Source: Amycolatopsis suaedae
GTDB lineage: Bacteria; Actinomycetota; Actinomycetes; Mycobacteriales; Pseudonocardiaceae
Length of the DNA: 64,000 nt
Reading direction: 5' to 3'
NCBI RefSeq assembly: GCF_004214935.1
Contig: NZ_SFCC01000016.1
Location: 124,001 to 188,000 of the forward strand
The notes under the pieces are model-generated. The model searched no databases and was not told where the DNA came from. It was given only the letters and a program-made list of their open reading frames with translations. This document shows, in pieces, positions 48,244-57,408 of the stretch (positions are counted from its first letter, which is position 1; the number at the start of each line of letters is the position of its first letter). Made by a program: the position numbers and the translations under genes.

Positions 48244-48894
48244 ATGTCAGGGACGTTCAGCCTGCCAGCCTCGCGGACCGAGGTCGTGCTCGAGGAGATC
48301 CGCCGGGGCATCCTCACCCGGGAACTGCGGCCGGGCCAGCCGCTGGTCGAGGCCGAGCTGGCGCAGCGGCTCGGCGTGTCGAAGACGCCGGTGCGCGAGG
48401 CGCTCAAGGTGCTGTCGAACTCCGGGCTGGTGACGTTCAGCCCATACAAGGGCGCGTCGGTGTGCGTCGTCGACGCCGCCATGGCCAGGGACGTGTTCGA
48501 CCTGCGGCTGATGCTCGAACCCGAGGCGGTGCGGCGGTCCGTGCAGCGCGGCGATCCGGCCGTCGTCGACGAGGCGGCCGAGGCGCTCAAGGCAGCGCAG
48601 GCCGCGCTGCCCGACCGGGATCACGCCGAGCTGAGCCTGCTCAACCGCACGTTCCACCGCGCCCTCTACGCCGGCTGCGGCAACCCGCTGCTGATCGACA
48701 TCCTGGACCAGCTGCGTGACCGCTCCGCGCTGATCAGCATCGTCGGCTGGGACGCCAATCCCAGCTGGCGCAAGGAATGGAACGAGCACAAGGCGGTACT
48801 GGCGGCGGCCCGCAAGGGCGACGCGGACGGCGCCGCGGAGCTGCTGCGCCGCCACATCGCGGACTTCCTGGAGCGCATCCTCGCCGTGACCTAG
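48244..48894 (+). CDS. GntR-family (FCD subfamily) regulator of sugar-acid genes
   Basis: A 216-residue regulator preceded by GGAG. VLEEIRRGILTRELRPGQPL and LAQRLGVSKTPVREALKVLS form the winged helix; the C-terminal FCD domain is all helical with FDLRLMLEPEAVRRS, LLNRTFHRALYAGCGNP and EHKAVLAAARKGDADGAAEL carrying the metal His/Asp residues. It diverges from the dehydratase/aldolase operon and probably represses it, possibly together with the GH28 gene 19 kb away that has the same box. A long repeat-bearing gap follows. Confidence 0.85.
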   Translation: MSGTFSLPASRTEVVLEEIRRGILTRELRPGQPLVEAELAQRLGVSKTPVREALKVLSNSGLVTFSPYKGASVCVVDAAMARDVFDLRLMLEPEAVRRSVQRGDPAVVDEAAEALKAAQAALPDRDHAELSLLNRTFHRALYAGCGNPLLIDILDQLRDRSALISIVGWDANPSWRKEWNEHKAVLAAARKGDADGAAELLRRHIADFLERILAVT

Positions 48895-48948
48895 CCGTGC
48901 CCGTCCGCCGCCCAGCTCCCTCGCTGTCCTGCGGGTGGTGCTGGTGCC

Positions 48949-49168
48949 GTGAAGGGGGCCCTCACTGCGTCTGATGTCAGGGTCCCGGCGAAGTCGGGCG
49001 CCGGGCGTGAGCAAGGGAGCTTTACTGGCGAAGAAGGGTAGTAAAGCTCCCTCGCTGCTTTACGGGTGTGGCTGGTGGGGCTGCCGTGGCCTGTGATGCC
49101 AGCGGGACACCTGGGATCGCGTGAAGGCCGAGCTCCTGTCGCCAGACGTGATGAAGGTGGCCTTCACC
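48949..49168. repeat. Cluster of hairpins downstream of the GntR gene, including a 17-bp stem
   Basis: GTGAAGGGGGCCCTCACTGC begins at 48949. At 49010-49026 AGCAAGGGAGCTTTACT faces AGTAAAGCTCCCTCGCT at 49040-49056 (one mismatch), a strong terminator-like hairpin. At 49120-49168 GTGAAGGCC ... GATGAAGGTGGCCTTCACC is a decayed copy of the P1-P4 palindrome. This covers the first third of the 829-base gene-free gap 48895-49723. Confidence 0.65.
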
Positions 49169-49374
49169 TACCTGACGCGAACCCGCCACGCGGGCACACC
49201 TGCCACACCGGCACCAGCCAGCACACCCACCCCACCAGCCACCACGAACGAGACAACACCCCCGCACCCCGCCGCCAGCAACGGCACCATACTTGCGCGA
49301 GACGCAACCACAGCGCCCCTGCCCACGGACCCAGACCGTCGCTGCCCACGACATTGCCGGGACCTCGACGTCTG

Positions 49375-49713
49375 ACGTAGTGAAGGGAGCCTTCACGGCA
49401 CAGTGACTGGTCGGGAATGCGACACTCGCGCTCCGGACCAGCAGGGCGCGCGACCGGCCCGTTCGGCCCCGCGAAACCGTGCCGGTCTCGCAGTCTGGAA
49501 CCGGCATGCCGGACAGTGGGACCAGACGGGCGGGAATGCGCAACTCGCGGGTCCGGAACGGACAACTCGCGCGAACGGACCGCTCACACAGCCGACCGGC
49601 ACGAGGCGGGAACCCGGTCCACATCGTGAGTTCTGCGCGCACGCACGCGAGTTCTGCGTTCCGGCACACGAGTTCTGCACTCGAGCCCACCCACCTCGCC
49701 CTGCCCGGCACCC
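49375..49713. repeat. Dispersed mosaic repeat, copy R3 (inverted), with half palindrome
   Basis: 49375-49396 holds TGACGTAGTGAAGG and CCTTCACGG, one half of the P-family palindrome. It is followed by an inverted copy of the mosaic element seen at 10 and 36 kb: CACTCGCGCTCCGGACCAG, CCAGACGGGCGGGAATGCGC, CAACTCGCG boxes, CATCGTGAGTTCTGCGCGCA, GCACACGAGTTCTGCACTCG and CTCGCCCTGCC at the end. Orientation and order (element then palindrome) match the 36-kb copy. 49200-49375 shows no gene or repeat I can identify. Confidence 0.72.
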
Positions 49714-49723
49714 GACTGTGCCT

Positions 49724-50956
49724 TCACGGCATCTGGCGAGCCAGGGGCGCGGACAGGTCGCGCATGCCGGGGGCCAGGGCGGCGTAGCCTGCCGAGAGCA
49801 GGCAGCCGGCACCGACCACGAGCCAGGTCTGTGCCACGCCGAGGTTCTCCACGAGCAGTCCGGCCGCGGTGGTGCCGAGCGGGCCGGCCAGCAACGCCAT
49901 CGAGCCGACGCTGCCGATCACGCGGCCACGCAGCCGTTCCGGGGTCTGCTCCTGCATGACCACGGCCGTGATCGGGTTGACCGGGGCGGCGGCGACGCCG
50001 ACGAGGGTGGCCAGCACGGTCATCCCGAGCACCGAGTCGAACAGGCCGAACGCCGCGATGCCCAGCGAGCAGAACGTCAGGCCCCACAACAGCACCGGCC
50101 GGCGCGGCAGGCGGTGCGCCACGATGCCGTAGACCACCGCACCGGCGACCCCGCCGACGGCGAACATCGCCGTCACCAGGCCCAGCTGCTCGGGCTGCCC
50201 GGCCCGCTGCAGCACCACGGTCAGCACGATCGGGATCGGCGCCAGGAACATCACCAGCACCATGGCCGTCAGCCCGGTACCGCGCAGCACCGGCGTGCGC
50301 CAGACGAACCGCAGGCCTTCCAGTACGGCGTGGACGTAACGCTGCGGCGGCTCGGTGCCACGCACGTCGGCGGGGATGGTGAACGTGGTCAGCAGCACCG
50401 CGCCGGCGAACATGGCGACCGTGACCCACAGCGTGTTGGACGCGCCGACCAGCGCGATCAGCACGCCGCCGATGCCGGGCGCGGCGATGTTGCCGATGCC
50501 GTCGAGTGCCTCACCCCAGGCGTTGATCCGCTCCAGCGGCGTGCGGGACGTCCTGGCGACGTCGGGGCGCAGCGATTCGCGCGCGGCCATGCCCGGCCCG
50601 TCGAACACCGCGCCCAGCGCGACCAGGACCGCGATCGTCACGCCGGTCAGTCCCAGCGTGCGGTCCAGCAGCGGCAGCGCAGCCACGGCGAGGCCGCTGA
50701 GGATGTCGGCGCCGATGCTCAGCCTGCGCCTGCCCCAGCGGTCGATCAGCGCACCGCCGAGCAGCGAGGACAGCGCCATGGGCCCCAGCGTGGCCGCGGC
50801 GATCAGCCCGGCCAGCGCGGCGCTGCCGGTGCGCTCCAGCACCAGCCACGGGATGGCCAGGTTGACGATGCCGTTGCCGGTGACGGACAGCCCGGTCGCG
50901 CCGAGCAGTCCGATGACCGGCAGCTGACGGCGCCAGCCGCTCTCGTGATCCGTCAC
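49724..50956 (-). CDS. MFS transporter (EntS-like exporter group)
   Basis: A 410-residue permease with twelve hydrophobic segments. SLLGGALIDRWGRRRLSIGA is the MFS loop 2-3 motif (DxxGRR), repeated more loosely as GIVAHRLPRRPVLLWGL between helices 8 and 9. AVFDGPGMAARESLRPDVAR and VNPITAVVMQEQTPERLRGRV are typical of MFS_3/enterobactin-exporter-like proteins. Probably exports a small molecule or drug. It is 42 bases after the saccharopine-dehydrogenase-like gene on the same strand and has an operator-like repeat just upstream of its GTG. Confidence 0.84.
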   Translation of the reverse strand: MTDHESGWRRQLPVIGLLGATGLSVTGNGIVNLAIPWLVLERTGSAALAGLIAAATLGPMALSSLLGGALIDRWGRRRLSIGADILSGLAVAALPLLDRTLGLTGVTIAVLVALGAVFDGPGMAARESLRPDVARTSRTPLERINAWGEALDGIGNIAAPGIGGVLIALVGASNTLWVTVAMFAGAVLLTTFTIPADVRGTEPPQRYVHAVLEGLRFVWRTPVLRGTGLTAMVLVMFLAPIPIVLTVVLQRAGQPEQLGLVTAMFAVGGVAGAVVYGIVAHRLPRRPVLLWGLTFCSLGIAAFGLFDSVLGMTVLATLVGVAAAPVNPITAVVMQEQTPERLRGRVIGSVGSMALLAGPLGTTAAGLLVENLGVAQTWLVVGAGCLLSAGYAALAPGMRDLSAPLARQMP

Positions 50957-50965
50957 GAGAGTGAG

Positions 50966-50983
50966 TGTACATCAATGTTCACA
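50966..50983. promoter_or_regulatory. Inverted repeat upstream of the MFS gene
   Basis: TGTACAT and ATGTTCA surround a CA centre, ten bases before the MFS start. The spacing suits a regulator binding at the promoter, but no regulator gene adjoins it. Confidence 0.35.
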
Positions 50984-50998
50984 TCGGGACGGTAATGC

Positions 50999-52144
50999 TC
51001 ACTCGTCCAGGGTGCGGAAGGTGAGGCCTGCCGCGACCAGGCGGTCGATCAGGGCCTGGCCCATGGCGGTCGCCGTGGTCACCTGGCCCGCGGTCTCCGG
51101 CAGGTCGTCGGTGGCCAGGCACAGGGCCGACTCCCCGAACATCACGGCCGTCTCGTCGTAGCCGGGGTCGCGGCCGGACACCTCGGTGACCACCCGGCGC
51201 CCGCCGCCCTCGCCGGTGAACCGGACGGCGAACCACGACTTCGCCCTGCGCTCGGCGCTGGGCCCGTTCCCGGACGGCTGCAGGCGCTCCAGTGCCCGGC
51301 GGGCGGGCGGAACCTGCGCCAGTGCCGCGACGGCGGTCAGCCCGGCGACACCGGCCACCAGCGCGGGCAGCCGCCGCACCGTGGCGTACTGCCGGTACCG
51401 GAAGCTGCCGCCGCCGTACCCGCGGGCGGCAGCCGAGCGGGCCACGATCTGCGGGTCGATCGTCGGCATCGGCACCGCCCAGTTGCCGGTACCGCGTTCG
51501 CGGTGCGGCACACCGGACAGCGGCCGCATCGGCAGGCCCTCGACGCGGGCCCGTTCCCGTGCCGTCCGCAGCATCGGCAGCAGGCGGGAGGCCGCCGTCA
51601 GCGCCGAGGCGTAGGTGCCGCCGGAGAACGCCGCGCCCACCCGCAGGTAGGCGTCCAGCCGGATGGGCACCCCGGCGGGCAGGCGGTCCACCGTGTACAG
51701 CGCGCCCAGGTCGTAGGGGATGGAGTCGAACCCGCAGGCATGTACCAGCCGGGCCCCGGTGCCGACGGCCCGTTCGTGGTGGCGCAGGTAGACGCGGTCG
51801 GCGAACTCCGGCTCGCCGGTCAGGTCCAGGTAGTCGGTCCCGGTGTCGGCGCACGCGGCGACCAGCGGCTCGCCGTGGCGCAGGTAGGGGCCGACGGTCG
51901 TGGCCACCACACGCGTGGACCGGGCGACCGCCCGCAGCGAGTCCGGGTCGGCGACGTCGGCCCGCAGCAGCGGGACGTCCGCGTGGGCAGGGCCGAGCCG
52001 GTCGCGTACGGCGGCGAGCTTGGCGGTGTTGCGGCCGGCCAGTGCCCAGCGCAGGCCGGCGGGGGCGGCGCGGGCGAGGTACTCGGCGACGAGCGTGCCG
52101 GTGAACCCGGTCGCCCCGAACAACACCAGATCGTGGTCAGACAT
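50999..52144 (-). CDS. Saccharopine-dehydrogenase-like / trans-acting enoyl reductase family protein
   Basis: A 381-residue NAD(P)-binding protein. DLVLFGATGFTGTLVAEYLA is the GxTGxxG site; VVATTVGPYLRHGEPLVAAC, DYLDLTGEPEFADRVYLRHH and VHACGFDSIPYDLGALYTVD are hallmarks of the family that includes mycobacterial trans-acting enoyl reductase (Rv2953-type) and saccharopine dehydrogenase-like proteins. It likely reduces a lipid or polyketide chain rather than saccharopine. It diverges from a classical SDR across a TetR-type operator, and its own neighbours also suggest lipid metabolism. Confidence 0.8.
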   Translation of the reverse strand: MSDHDLVLFGATGFTGTLVAEYLARAAPAGLRWALAGRNTAKLAAVRDRLGPAHADVPLLRADVADPDSLRAVARSTRVVATTVGPYLRHGEPLVAACADTGTDYLDLTGEPEFADRVYLRHHERAVGTGARLVHACGFDSIPYDLGALYTVDRLPAGVPIRLDAYLRVGAAFSGGTYASALTAASRLLPMLRTARERARVEGLPMRPLSGVPHRERGTGNWAVPMPTIDPQIVARSAAARGYGGGSFRYRQYATVRRLPALVAGVAGLTAVAALAQVPPARRALERLQPSGNGPSAERRAKSWFAVRFTGEGGGRRVVTEVSGRDPGYDETAVMFGESALCLATDDLPETAGQVTTATAMGQALIDRLVAAGLTFRTLDE

Positions 52145-52153
52145 GTGTGTATA

Positions 52154-52166
52154 TTACTCGAAGTAA
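52154..52166. promoter_or_regulatory. Candidate TetR-type operator
   Basis: TTACTCGAAGTAA (TTACT / AGTAA with CGA centre) lies in the AT-rich 54-base gap between divergent genes. The form is typical of mycobacterial-style TetR sites, but no TetR gene adjoins it in this part of the window. Confidence 0.5.
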
Positions 52167-52198
52167 CACATACCGACGGTATCCCCAGGGGAGCGGCG

Positions 52199-53017
52199 AT
52201 GAGGCAGTTCACCGACCGGGTCGCGGTCGTCACCGGCGCGGGGTCCGGCATCGGCCGGGCACTGGCACGTGACCTGGCCGTCCGTGGCGCGCAGCTGGCG
52301 TTGTCCGACGTCGACGGCGAGCGGCTGTCCGCCGTCGTCGCCGAGTGCGAATCGCTGGGCGCGAAGGTCAGCGGGCAGGCACTGGACGTCGGTGACCGCG
52401 CCGCCGTCCTGGCCTACGCGGACCGGGTCGCCGAGGAGTTCGGCCGGGTGGAACTCGTGGTGAACAACGCAGGTGTCGCGCTCAAGGGCACGGTCGCCGA
52501 GATGGACTGGGCCGACCTGGACTGGATCGTCGGCGTCAACTTCTGGGGCGTGGTGCACGGCAGCAAGGCGTTCCTGCCGCACCTGATCGCGGCGGGGGAG
52601 GGCCATCTGGTCAACATCTCCAGCGTGTTCGGCCTGATCGGCGTGCCGACGCAGTCGGCGTACAACGCCACCAAGTTCGCCGTGCGCGGCTTCACCGAGG
52701 CGCTGCGGCAGGAGATGGTGGTGGCCGGGCACCGGGTCGGCGTGAGCTGCGTGCACCCCGGCGGCGTGCGCACGAACATCGCCCGTGACGCCCGTGGGCT
52801 GCCCGGCGACGAGCGGGCCAGCGCCGCGAAGCTGTTCGACCGGGTCGCCCGCACCAGCCCGGAACGGGCCGCCCGCACCATCCTGCGCGGCGTGCAGCGG
52901 GACCGGGCGAGGATCCTCGTCGGCCCGGACGCGTACCTGATCGACGCGCTGCCCCGGGTGCTCAGCGCCGGGTACCAGCGGCTGGTCGCCGGGGTGGCGA
53001 AGCGGCTGCCGCTGTAG
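52199..53017 (+). CDS. Short-chain dehydrogenase, paralogue A
   Basis: A 272-residue classical SDR with GGAG upstream. VAVVTGAGSGIGRALARDLA is the cofactor site, LVVNNAGVALKGTV the NNAG motif, and NISSVFGLIGVPTQSAYNAT with the following K the Ser-Tyr-Lys triad; VSCVHPGGVRTNIARD is the PG turn. It is nearly identical in layout to the SDR at 53547, including the VNFWGVVHGSKAFLPHLIA stretch, so the two arose by tandem duplication. The family oxidises hydroxy-lipids, sterols or alcohols; substrate unknown. Confidence 0.86.
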   Translation: MRQFTDRVAVVTGAGSGIGRALARDLAVRGAQLALSDVDGERLSAVVAECESLGAKVSGQALDVGDRAAVLAYADRVAEEFGRVELVVNNAGVALKGTVAEMDWADLDWIVGVNFWGVVHGSKAFLPHLIAAGEGHLVNISSVFGLIGVPTQSAYNATKFAVRGFTEALRQEMVVAGHRVGVSCVHPGGVRTNIARDARGLPGDERASAAKLFDRVARTSPERAARTILRGVQRDRARILVGPDAYLIDALPRVLSAGYQRLVAGVAKRLPL

Positions 53018-53080
53018 CAGTCCTGGTAATTCACTGGCATTCGCTGGCGCGGGCGGGCCGTGCGTGCTGGAGTGGCCGCC

Positions 53081-53524
53081 ATGACGATCACCGCCGACCT
53101 GCGTGCCGCCCGCGAGGCTCTCGTGCGCGAGCACATGGAGTCCGAGAACACCCACGAGTTCGACACCACGCTGGCCACCTTCGACCACCCGCGTTACGAG
53201 ATCGTGGCCACCGGCCAGGTCTACGACGGTGCCGAGCAGGTGTCGGCCTACTACGCCAGGACCCGGGAGATCTTCCCCGACCAGCGCAACGAGCTGATCG
53301 CGCTGCACCACGCCGACGACGCGGTGATCGCCGAGTTCTGGCTGCTCGGCACGCACCGGGGCAGCATCGCGGGGGAGCCGCCGACCGGCAAGGAGTTCCG
53401 CATCCGCGCGGCCGCGCTGTTCCTGTTCGAGGGCCCGACGCTGGTGTGCGAGCGGGTCTACAACGACATGCTCGGCATCCTCACCCAGATCGGCCTCGCC
53501 CCCGAGCTGACACTAGATTCGTGA
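53081..53524 (+). CDS. SnoaL/NTF2-like protein
   Basis: A 147-residue protein starting 63 bases after the first SDR. Features: REALVREHMESENTHEFDTT, DHPRYEIVATGQVYDGAEQV, SAYYARTREIFPDQRNELI and the GTHRGSIAGEPPTGKEFRIR loop common to ester-cyclase and SnoaL-type folds. Cavity proteins of this fold act as cyclases, isomerases or hydratases. Its position between two paralogous dehydrogenases suggests a role in the same small pathway. Confidence 0.75.
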   Translation: MTITADLRAAREALVREHMESENTHEFDTTLATFDHPRYEIVATGQVYDGAEQVSAYYARTREIFPDQRNELIALHHADDAVIAEFWLLGTHRGSIAGEPPTGKEFRIRAAALFLFEGPTLVCERVYNDMLGILTQIGLAPELTLDS

Positions 53525-53546
53525 GCCTCACCGGACGGGAGCGGCG

Positions 53547-54362
53547 ATGAGGGAGTTCACCGGCAGGGTCGCGGTGGTGACCGGCGCGGGGTCCGGCATC
53601 GGCAGGGCACTGGCCCGCGACCTCGCCGCGCGCGGGGCCGAGCTGGCGTTGTCCGACGTCGACGGCGACCGGCTGGGCACCGTCGTCGACGAGTGCGCCG
53701 GGCTGGGCGCCACGGCCCGCGGGTACGTACTCGACGTCAGCGACCGGGCCGCCGTGCTGGCCCACGCCGATCAGGTCGCGGGCGACTTCGGCCGCGTCGA
53801 GCTGGTGGTCAACAACGCCGGGGTCACGCTGAGCGGCAAGATCACCGAGGCGGAGTGGGCCGACCTGGACTGGATCGTCGGCATCAACTTCTGGGGCGTC
53901 GTGCACGGCAGCAAGGCGTTCCTGCCGCACCTGATCGCCGCGGACGAGGCGTACCTGGTCAACGTCTCCAGCATGTTCGGCCTGATCGGCGTTCCGGGCC
54001 AGGCGGCCTACAGCGCCACCAAGTTCGGCGTGCGCGGCTTCACCGAGGCGTTGCGGCAGGAGATGCTGGCCGGCGGGCACCGGGTGGGCGTGAGCAGTGT
54101 GCACCCCGGCTGCGTGCGGACCAACATCGTCCGGGACGCCCGCGGCATCCCGGATGCCGAGCGGGCCGAGTCGGCGCGGGCGTTCGACCGGATCGCCGGG
54201 ACCACGGCCGAGCGCGCGGCGAGCACCATCCTGCGGGGCGTCCAGCGGCGCAAGCCGAAGATCCTCGTCGGCGGCGACGCCCGCGTGGTGGACCTGCTGC
54301 CCAGGCTCTTCGGCGCCGGCTACCAGCGCCTGACGGCCGGCCTGACGAAGCGCCTGCCGTAA
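53547..54362 (+). CDS. Short-chain dehydrogenase, paralogue B
   Basis: A 271-residue SDR very similar to the one at 52199: VAVVTGAGSGIGRALARDLA is identical, the active site reads NVSSMFGLIGVPGQAAYSAT followed by K, and VGVSSVHPGCVRTNIVRDAR replaces the Gly-Gly of the paralogue with Gly-Cys. The C-terminal LFGAGYQRLTAGLTKRLP matches too. It is 22 bases after the SnoaL-like gene and probably belongs to the same transcript. Different substrates or stereochemistry for the two copies is a reasonable guess. Confidence 0.86.
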   Translation: MREFTGRVAVVTGAGSGIGRALARDLAARGAELALSDVDGDRLGTVVDECAGLGATARGYVLDVSDRAAVLAHADQVAGDFGRVELVVNNAGVTLSGKITEAEWADLDWIVGINFWGVVHGSKAFLPHLIAADEAYLVNVSSMFGLIGVPGQAAYSATKFGVRGFTEALRQEMLAGGHRVGVSSVHPGCVRTNIVRDARGIPDAERAESARAFDRIAGTTAERAASTILRGVQRRKPKILVGGDARVVDLLPRLFGAGYQRLTAGLTKRLP

Positions 54363-54440
54363 GCGCCCGTCGGCACTCATCGGATCAATTCGAGAACATT
54401 GCCCGGTCGGGCTCTAGATCCAGCGTTCCAATTGCTGTAT

Positions 54441-54451
54441 ACATCGGATGT
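54441..54451. promoter_or_regulatory. Candidate GntR operator of the L-fucose-type operon
   Basis: ACATCGGATGT is a perfect palindrome about a single G, 33 bases before GTG 54484. ACCTCGGATGT at 61656-61666, with one change, lies before the GntR/mutarotase genes, so both promoters probably answer to the same regulator. Confidence 0.6.
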
Positions 54452-54483
54452 CTACAGAAGAGGATCGCTGGGAGGATGGGCCC

Positions 54484-55338
54484 GTGCAGCTGTTGCGCCT
54501 CGGTGAGCCAGGAGCGGAACGTCCCTACGTCCGTGCCGACGGAGGCGGCCTGCACGACCTGAGCCCGCTGACCACCGACATCGATGGCACCTTCCTCGCC
54601 GACGACGGTATCGCCAGGACGCGCGCCGCGCTCGCGGCGGGCGAGCTGCCGGCCGCGGACGGCACCGGCCTGCGCACCGGACCGCCGATCGCGCAGCCGG
54701 GCAAGGTCGTCTGCATCGGCCTGAACTACCGCCGCCACGCCGAGGAGACCGGCGGGGCCATCCCCGAGGAGCCGGTGGTGTTCATGAAGGCGCCCGACGT
54801 TGTGGTCGGCCCGAACGACCCGATCCTGCTGCCGCGCGGGTCCACCCACACGGACTGGGAGGTCGAGCTGGGCGTCGTCATCGGCCGCACCGCCCGCTAC
54901 CTGGACGGTCCCGAGGCCGCGTTGGACCACGTCGCCGGATACGCGGTATCCAACGACGTGTCCGAGCGCGAGTACCAGCTGCACCGCGGCGGCCAGTGGG
55001 ACAAGGGCAAGTCCTGCGAGAACTTCAACCCGCTCGGGCCGTGGCTGGTCCCGGCCGACGAGGTCGGCGACCCGCAGGTACTCGGCCTGCGGCTGTCGGT
55101 CAACGGCGCCCGCAAGCAGGATTCGAGCACCGCGGACATGATCTTCACGGTCGCCTACTGCGTGTACTACCTGAGCCAGTTCATGGTGCTGCGCCCCGGC
55201 GACCTGATCAACACCGGCACCCCGGAGGGCGTCGCGCTCGGCCAGCCGCGGCCGCGGCCCTACCTGCGCGAGGGCGACGTGGTGGAGCTGGAGATCGACC
55301 GGCTCGGCACCCAGCGACAGCGCGTCGAGCAGGGCTGA
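54484..55338 (+). CDS. FAH-family hydrolase, probably 2,4-diketo-3-deoxy-L-fuconate hydrolase
   Basis: A 284-residue enzyme from GTG 54484, placed by [60 protein letters not shown] (metal Glu residues), [10 protein letters not shown] and [15 protein letters not shown] are diagnostic for the fumarylacetoacetate hydrolase family. In the non-phosphorylative L-fucose pathway a member of this family cleaves the diketo acid to pyruvate and lactate, and the next gene encodes L-fuconate dehydratase, which supports that role. The related L-rhamnose pathway uses a similar enzyme. Confidence 0.85.
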   Translation: MQLLRLGEPGAERPYVRADGGGLHDLSPLTTDIDGTFLADDGIARTRAALAAGELPAADGTGLRTGPPIAQPGKVVCIGLNYRRHAEETGGAIPEEPVVFMKAPDVVVGPNDPILLPRGSTHTDWEVELGVVIGRTARYLDGPEAALDHVAGYAVSNDVSEREYQLHRGGQWDKGKSCENFNPLGPWLVPADEVGDPQVLGLRLSVNGARKQDSSTADMIFTVAYCVYYLSQFMVLRPGDLINTGTPEGVALGQPRPRPYLREGDVVELEIDRLGTQRQRVEQG

Positions 55339-55343
55339 CGGCG

Positions 55344-56645
55344 ATGGCGCGTATCACCGGCATGGAGGTCCTCGACGTCCGGTTCCCCACCTCGCGGGAA
55401 CTGGACGGCTCGGACGCGATGAACCCCGATCCCGACTACTCGGCCGCCTACGTCGTGCTGCACACCGACGGCGGCCCGGACGGCTACGGGCTGACCTTCA
55501 CCATCGGCCGCGGCAACGACGTGCAGGCCGCGGCCATCGCCGCGCTGGCCGACCACGTCGTCGGCCGCGAGGTGCCGGAGACCGCGGCGCAGCTGGCCGC
55601 GCTGTCCGCCGACCTGGTCGGCGACTCGCAGCTGCGCTGGCTCGGCCCGGAGAAGGGCGTTGCGCACATGGCGGTCGGCGCCGTGGTCAACGCGGGCTGG
55701 GATCTGGCGGCCCGGCGGGCCGGGCGTCCACTGTGGAGGTTCCTGGCCGAGATGACCCCGGAGGAGATCGCCGGGCAGGTCGACTTCCGCTACCTCACCG
55801 ACGCGCTCACCGAGGACGAGGCGCTGGAGATCCTGCGGGCGGCCGAGCCGGGCCGGGCACGGCGTGCCGCGGACATCGCCGAACGCGGCTACCCCGCCTA
55901 CACCACCTCGCCCGGCTGGCTGGGCTACGGCGACGCGAAGCTGACCCGGCTGGCCGAGCAGGCCGTCGCCGACGGCTTCGACATGATCAAACTGAAGGTC
56001 GGCGGTGACCTCACCGACGACATCCGCCGGATGAAGCTGGCCCGCGAGGCCGTCGGGCCGGACGTGCGCATCGCCGTCGACGCCAACCAGCGCTGGGACG
56101 TCGGCGCCGCGGTGAGCTGGATGGAGGCACTCGCGCCGTACCGGCCGTACTGGATCGAGGAGCCCACCTCGCCCGACGACGTGCTGGGGCACAAGGCGAT
56201 CGCCGACGGTGTCGCGCCGATCCTGGTGGCCACCGGTGAGCACGTCGCCAACCGGGTGATGTTCAAGCAACTGTTGCAGGCGGGCGCGATCTCGGTGCTG
56301 CAACTGGACGCCTGCCGGGTCGGCGGCGTCAACGAGAACATCGCCATCCTGTTGCTGGCGGCCAAGTTCGGCGTCCCGGTCTGCCCGCACGCCGGTGGCG
56401 TGGGCCTGTGCGAGCTGGTGCGGCACCTGTCGTTCTTCGACTACGTCGCGGTGTCGGGCAGCACGGAGAATCGCGTGATCGAGTGGGTTGATCACCTGCA
56501 CGAGCACTTCACCGACCCCGCGGTGGTCCGCGACGGTCACTACCTCGCACCGGCCGAGCCGGGCTTCTCCGCCCGGATGCACGACGCCACCCTGCGGCGG
56601 TTCCGCTTCCCCGACGGTCCCGAATGGACGGAGAACGCACGATGA
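55344..56645 (+). CDS. L-fuconate dehydratase (enolase superfamily)
   Basis: A 433-residue mandelate-racemase-type enzyme of full family length. [20 protein letters not shown] is the L-fuconate dehydratase capping-domain signature. The barrel has [10 protein letters not shown] with the KxK base, VAVDANQRW-type [20 protein letters not shown] and ATGEHVANR giving three metal ligands, and [12 protein letters not shown] with the catalytic His. It dehydrates L-fuconate to 2-keto-3-deoxy-L-fuconate. It starts five bases after the hydrolase stop and overlaps the SDR start by four. Confidence 0.9.
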   Translation: MARITGMEVLDVRFPTSRELDGSDAMNPDPDYSAAYVVLHTDGGPDGYGLTFTIGRGNDVQAAAIAALADHVVGREVPETAAQLAALSADLVGDSQLRWLGPEKGVAHMAVGAVVNAGWDLAARRAGRPLWRFLAEMTPEEIAGQVDFRYLTDALTEDEALEILRAAEPGRARRAADIAERGYPAYTTSPGWLGYGDAKLTRLAEQAVADGFDMIKLKVGGDLTDDIRRMKLAREAVGPDVRIAVDANQRWDVGAAVSWMEALAPYRPYWIEEPTSPDDVLGHKAIADGVAPILVATGEHVANRVMFKQLLQAGAISVLQLDACRVGGVNENIAILLLAAKFGVPVCPHAGGVGLCELVRHLSFFDYVAVSGSTENRVIEWVDHLHEHFTDPAVVRDGHYLAPAEPGFSARMHDATLRRFRFPDGPEWTENAR

Positions 56646-57382
56646 CCACGGCAGAGTTCGACGGCCGCGTCGCGATCGTCACCGGCGGCGCGTCGGGTAT
56701 CGGCGCGGCGGTCGCGGCCACGCTGGCCGCCCGCGGCGCACGGGTCGCGGTCCTCGACCTGAACCCGCCCGACGGCGGTTTCCGTTGCGACGTCGGCGAC
56801 GACGCCGAGGTCACCGCCGCCGTCGCCGGGGTGGTCGAGCGGTTCGGCCGCCTCGACGTGCTGGTCAACAACGCCGGGATCGGCGCGCAGGGCGACGTCG
56901 CCGCCAACTCCGACGAGGAATGGCACCGGGTGCTCGACGTCAACGTGGTCGGCATGGCCAGGGTCAGCCGGGCCGCGCTGCCGCACCTGCGCGAGTCCGA
57001 CGCGGCGGCCATCGTCAACACCTGCTCGATCGCCGCCTGGGCCGGGCTGCCCGGCCGCGCGCTGTACTCGGCCAGCAAGGGCGCGGTGCTGGGCCTGACG
57101 CTGGCCATGGCGACCGACCACCTGGCCGACGCCATCCGCGTCAACTGCGTCTGCCCGGGCACGGTCGACACGCCGTGGGTGGGCAGGCTGCTGGACTCGG
57201 CGGCCGACCCCGACGCCGAGCGCGCCGCGCTGCGGGCACGTCAGCCGATCGGCAGGCTGGTGTCGGCCGACGAGGTCGCGCACGCTGTGGCCTACCTGGC
57301 GAGCCCGCTGTCCGGCTCGACCACGGGGACGGCGCTGGCCGTCGACGGGGGTATGTACGGCCTGCGCCCGCGCAGGAACTGA
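56642..57382 (+). CDS. Short-chain dehydrogenase, probably 2-keto-3-deoxy-L-fuconate dehydrogenase
   Basis: A 246-residue SDR from ATG 56642 (ATGA overlap with the dehydratase). [53 protein letters not shown] with following K, and [20 protein letters not shown] are visible; the CPGTVDTPW turn is characteristic of the deoxyketonate dehydrogenases. It would oxidise the C4 hydroxyl to give the diketo acid cleaved by the FAH-family enzyme. L-fucose 1-dehydrogenase is the alternative, but the aldo/keto reductase downstream fits that role better. Confidence 0.83.
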   Translation: MTTAEFDGRVAIVTGGASGIGAAVAATLAARGARVAVLDLNPPDGGFRCDVGDDAEVTAAVAGVVERFGRLDVLVNNAGIGAQGDVAANSDEEWHRVLDVNVVGMARVSRAALPHLRESDAAAIVNTCSIAAWAGLPGRALYSASKGAVLGLTLAMATDHLADAIRVNCVCPGTVDTPWVGRLLDSAADPDAERAALRARQPIGRLVSADEVAHAVAYLASPLSGSTTGTALAVDGGMYGLRPRRN

Positions 57383-57408
57383 ACCCGAAGTTGTCAAGGA
57401 GGACATTC

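Noticed and set aside
49403-50995. A 530-codon open frame over the repeat region and the MFS gene
   Set aside because: It starts inside the mosaic repeat and then runs antisense to a twelve-helix transporter; the product is Gln/Arg/Gly-rich with no domain.
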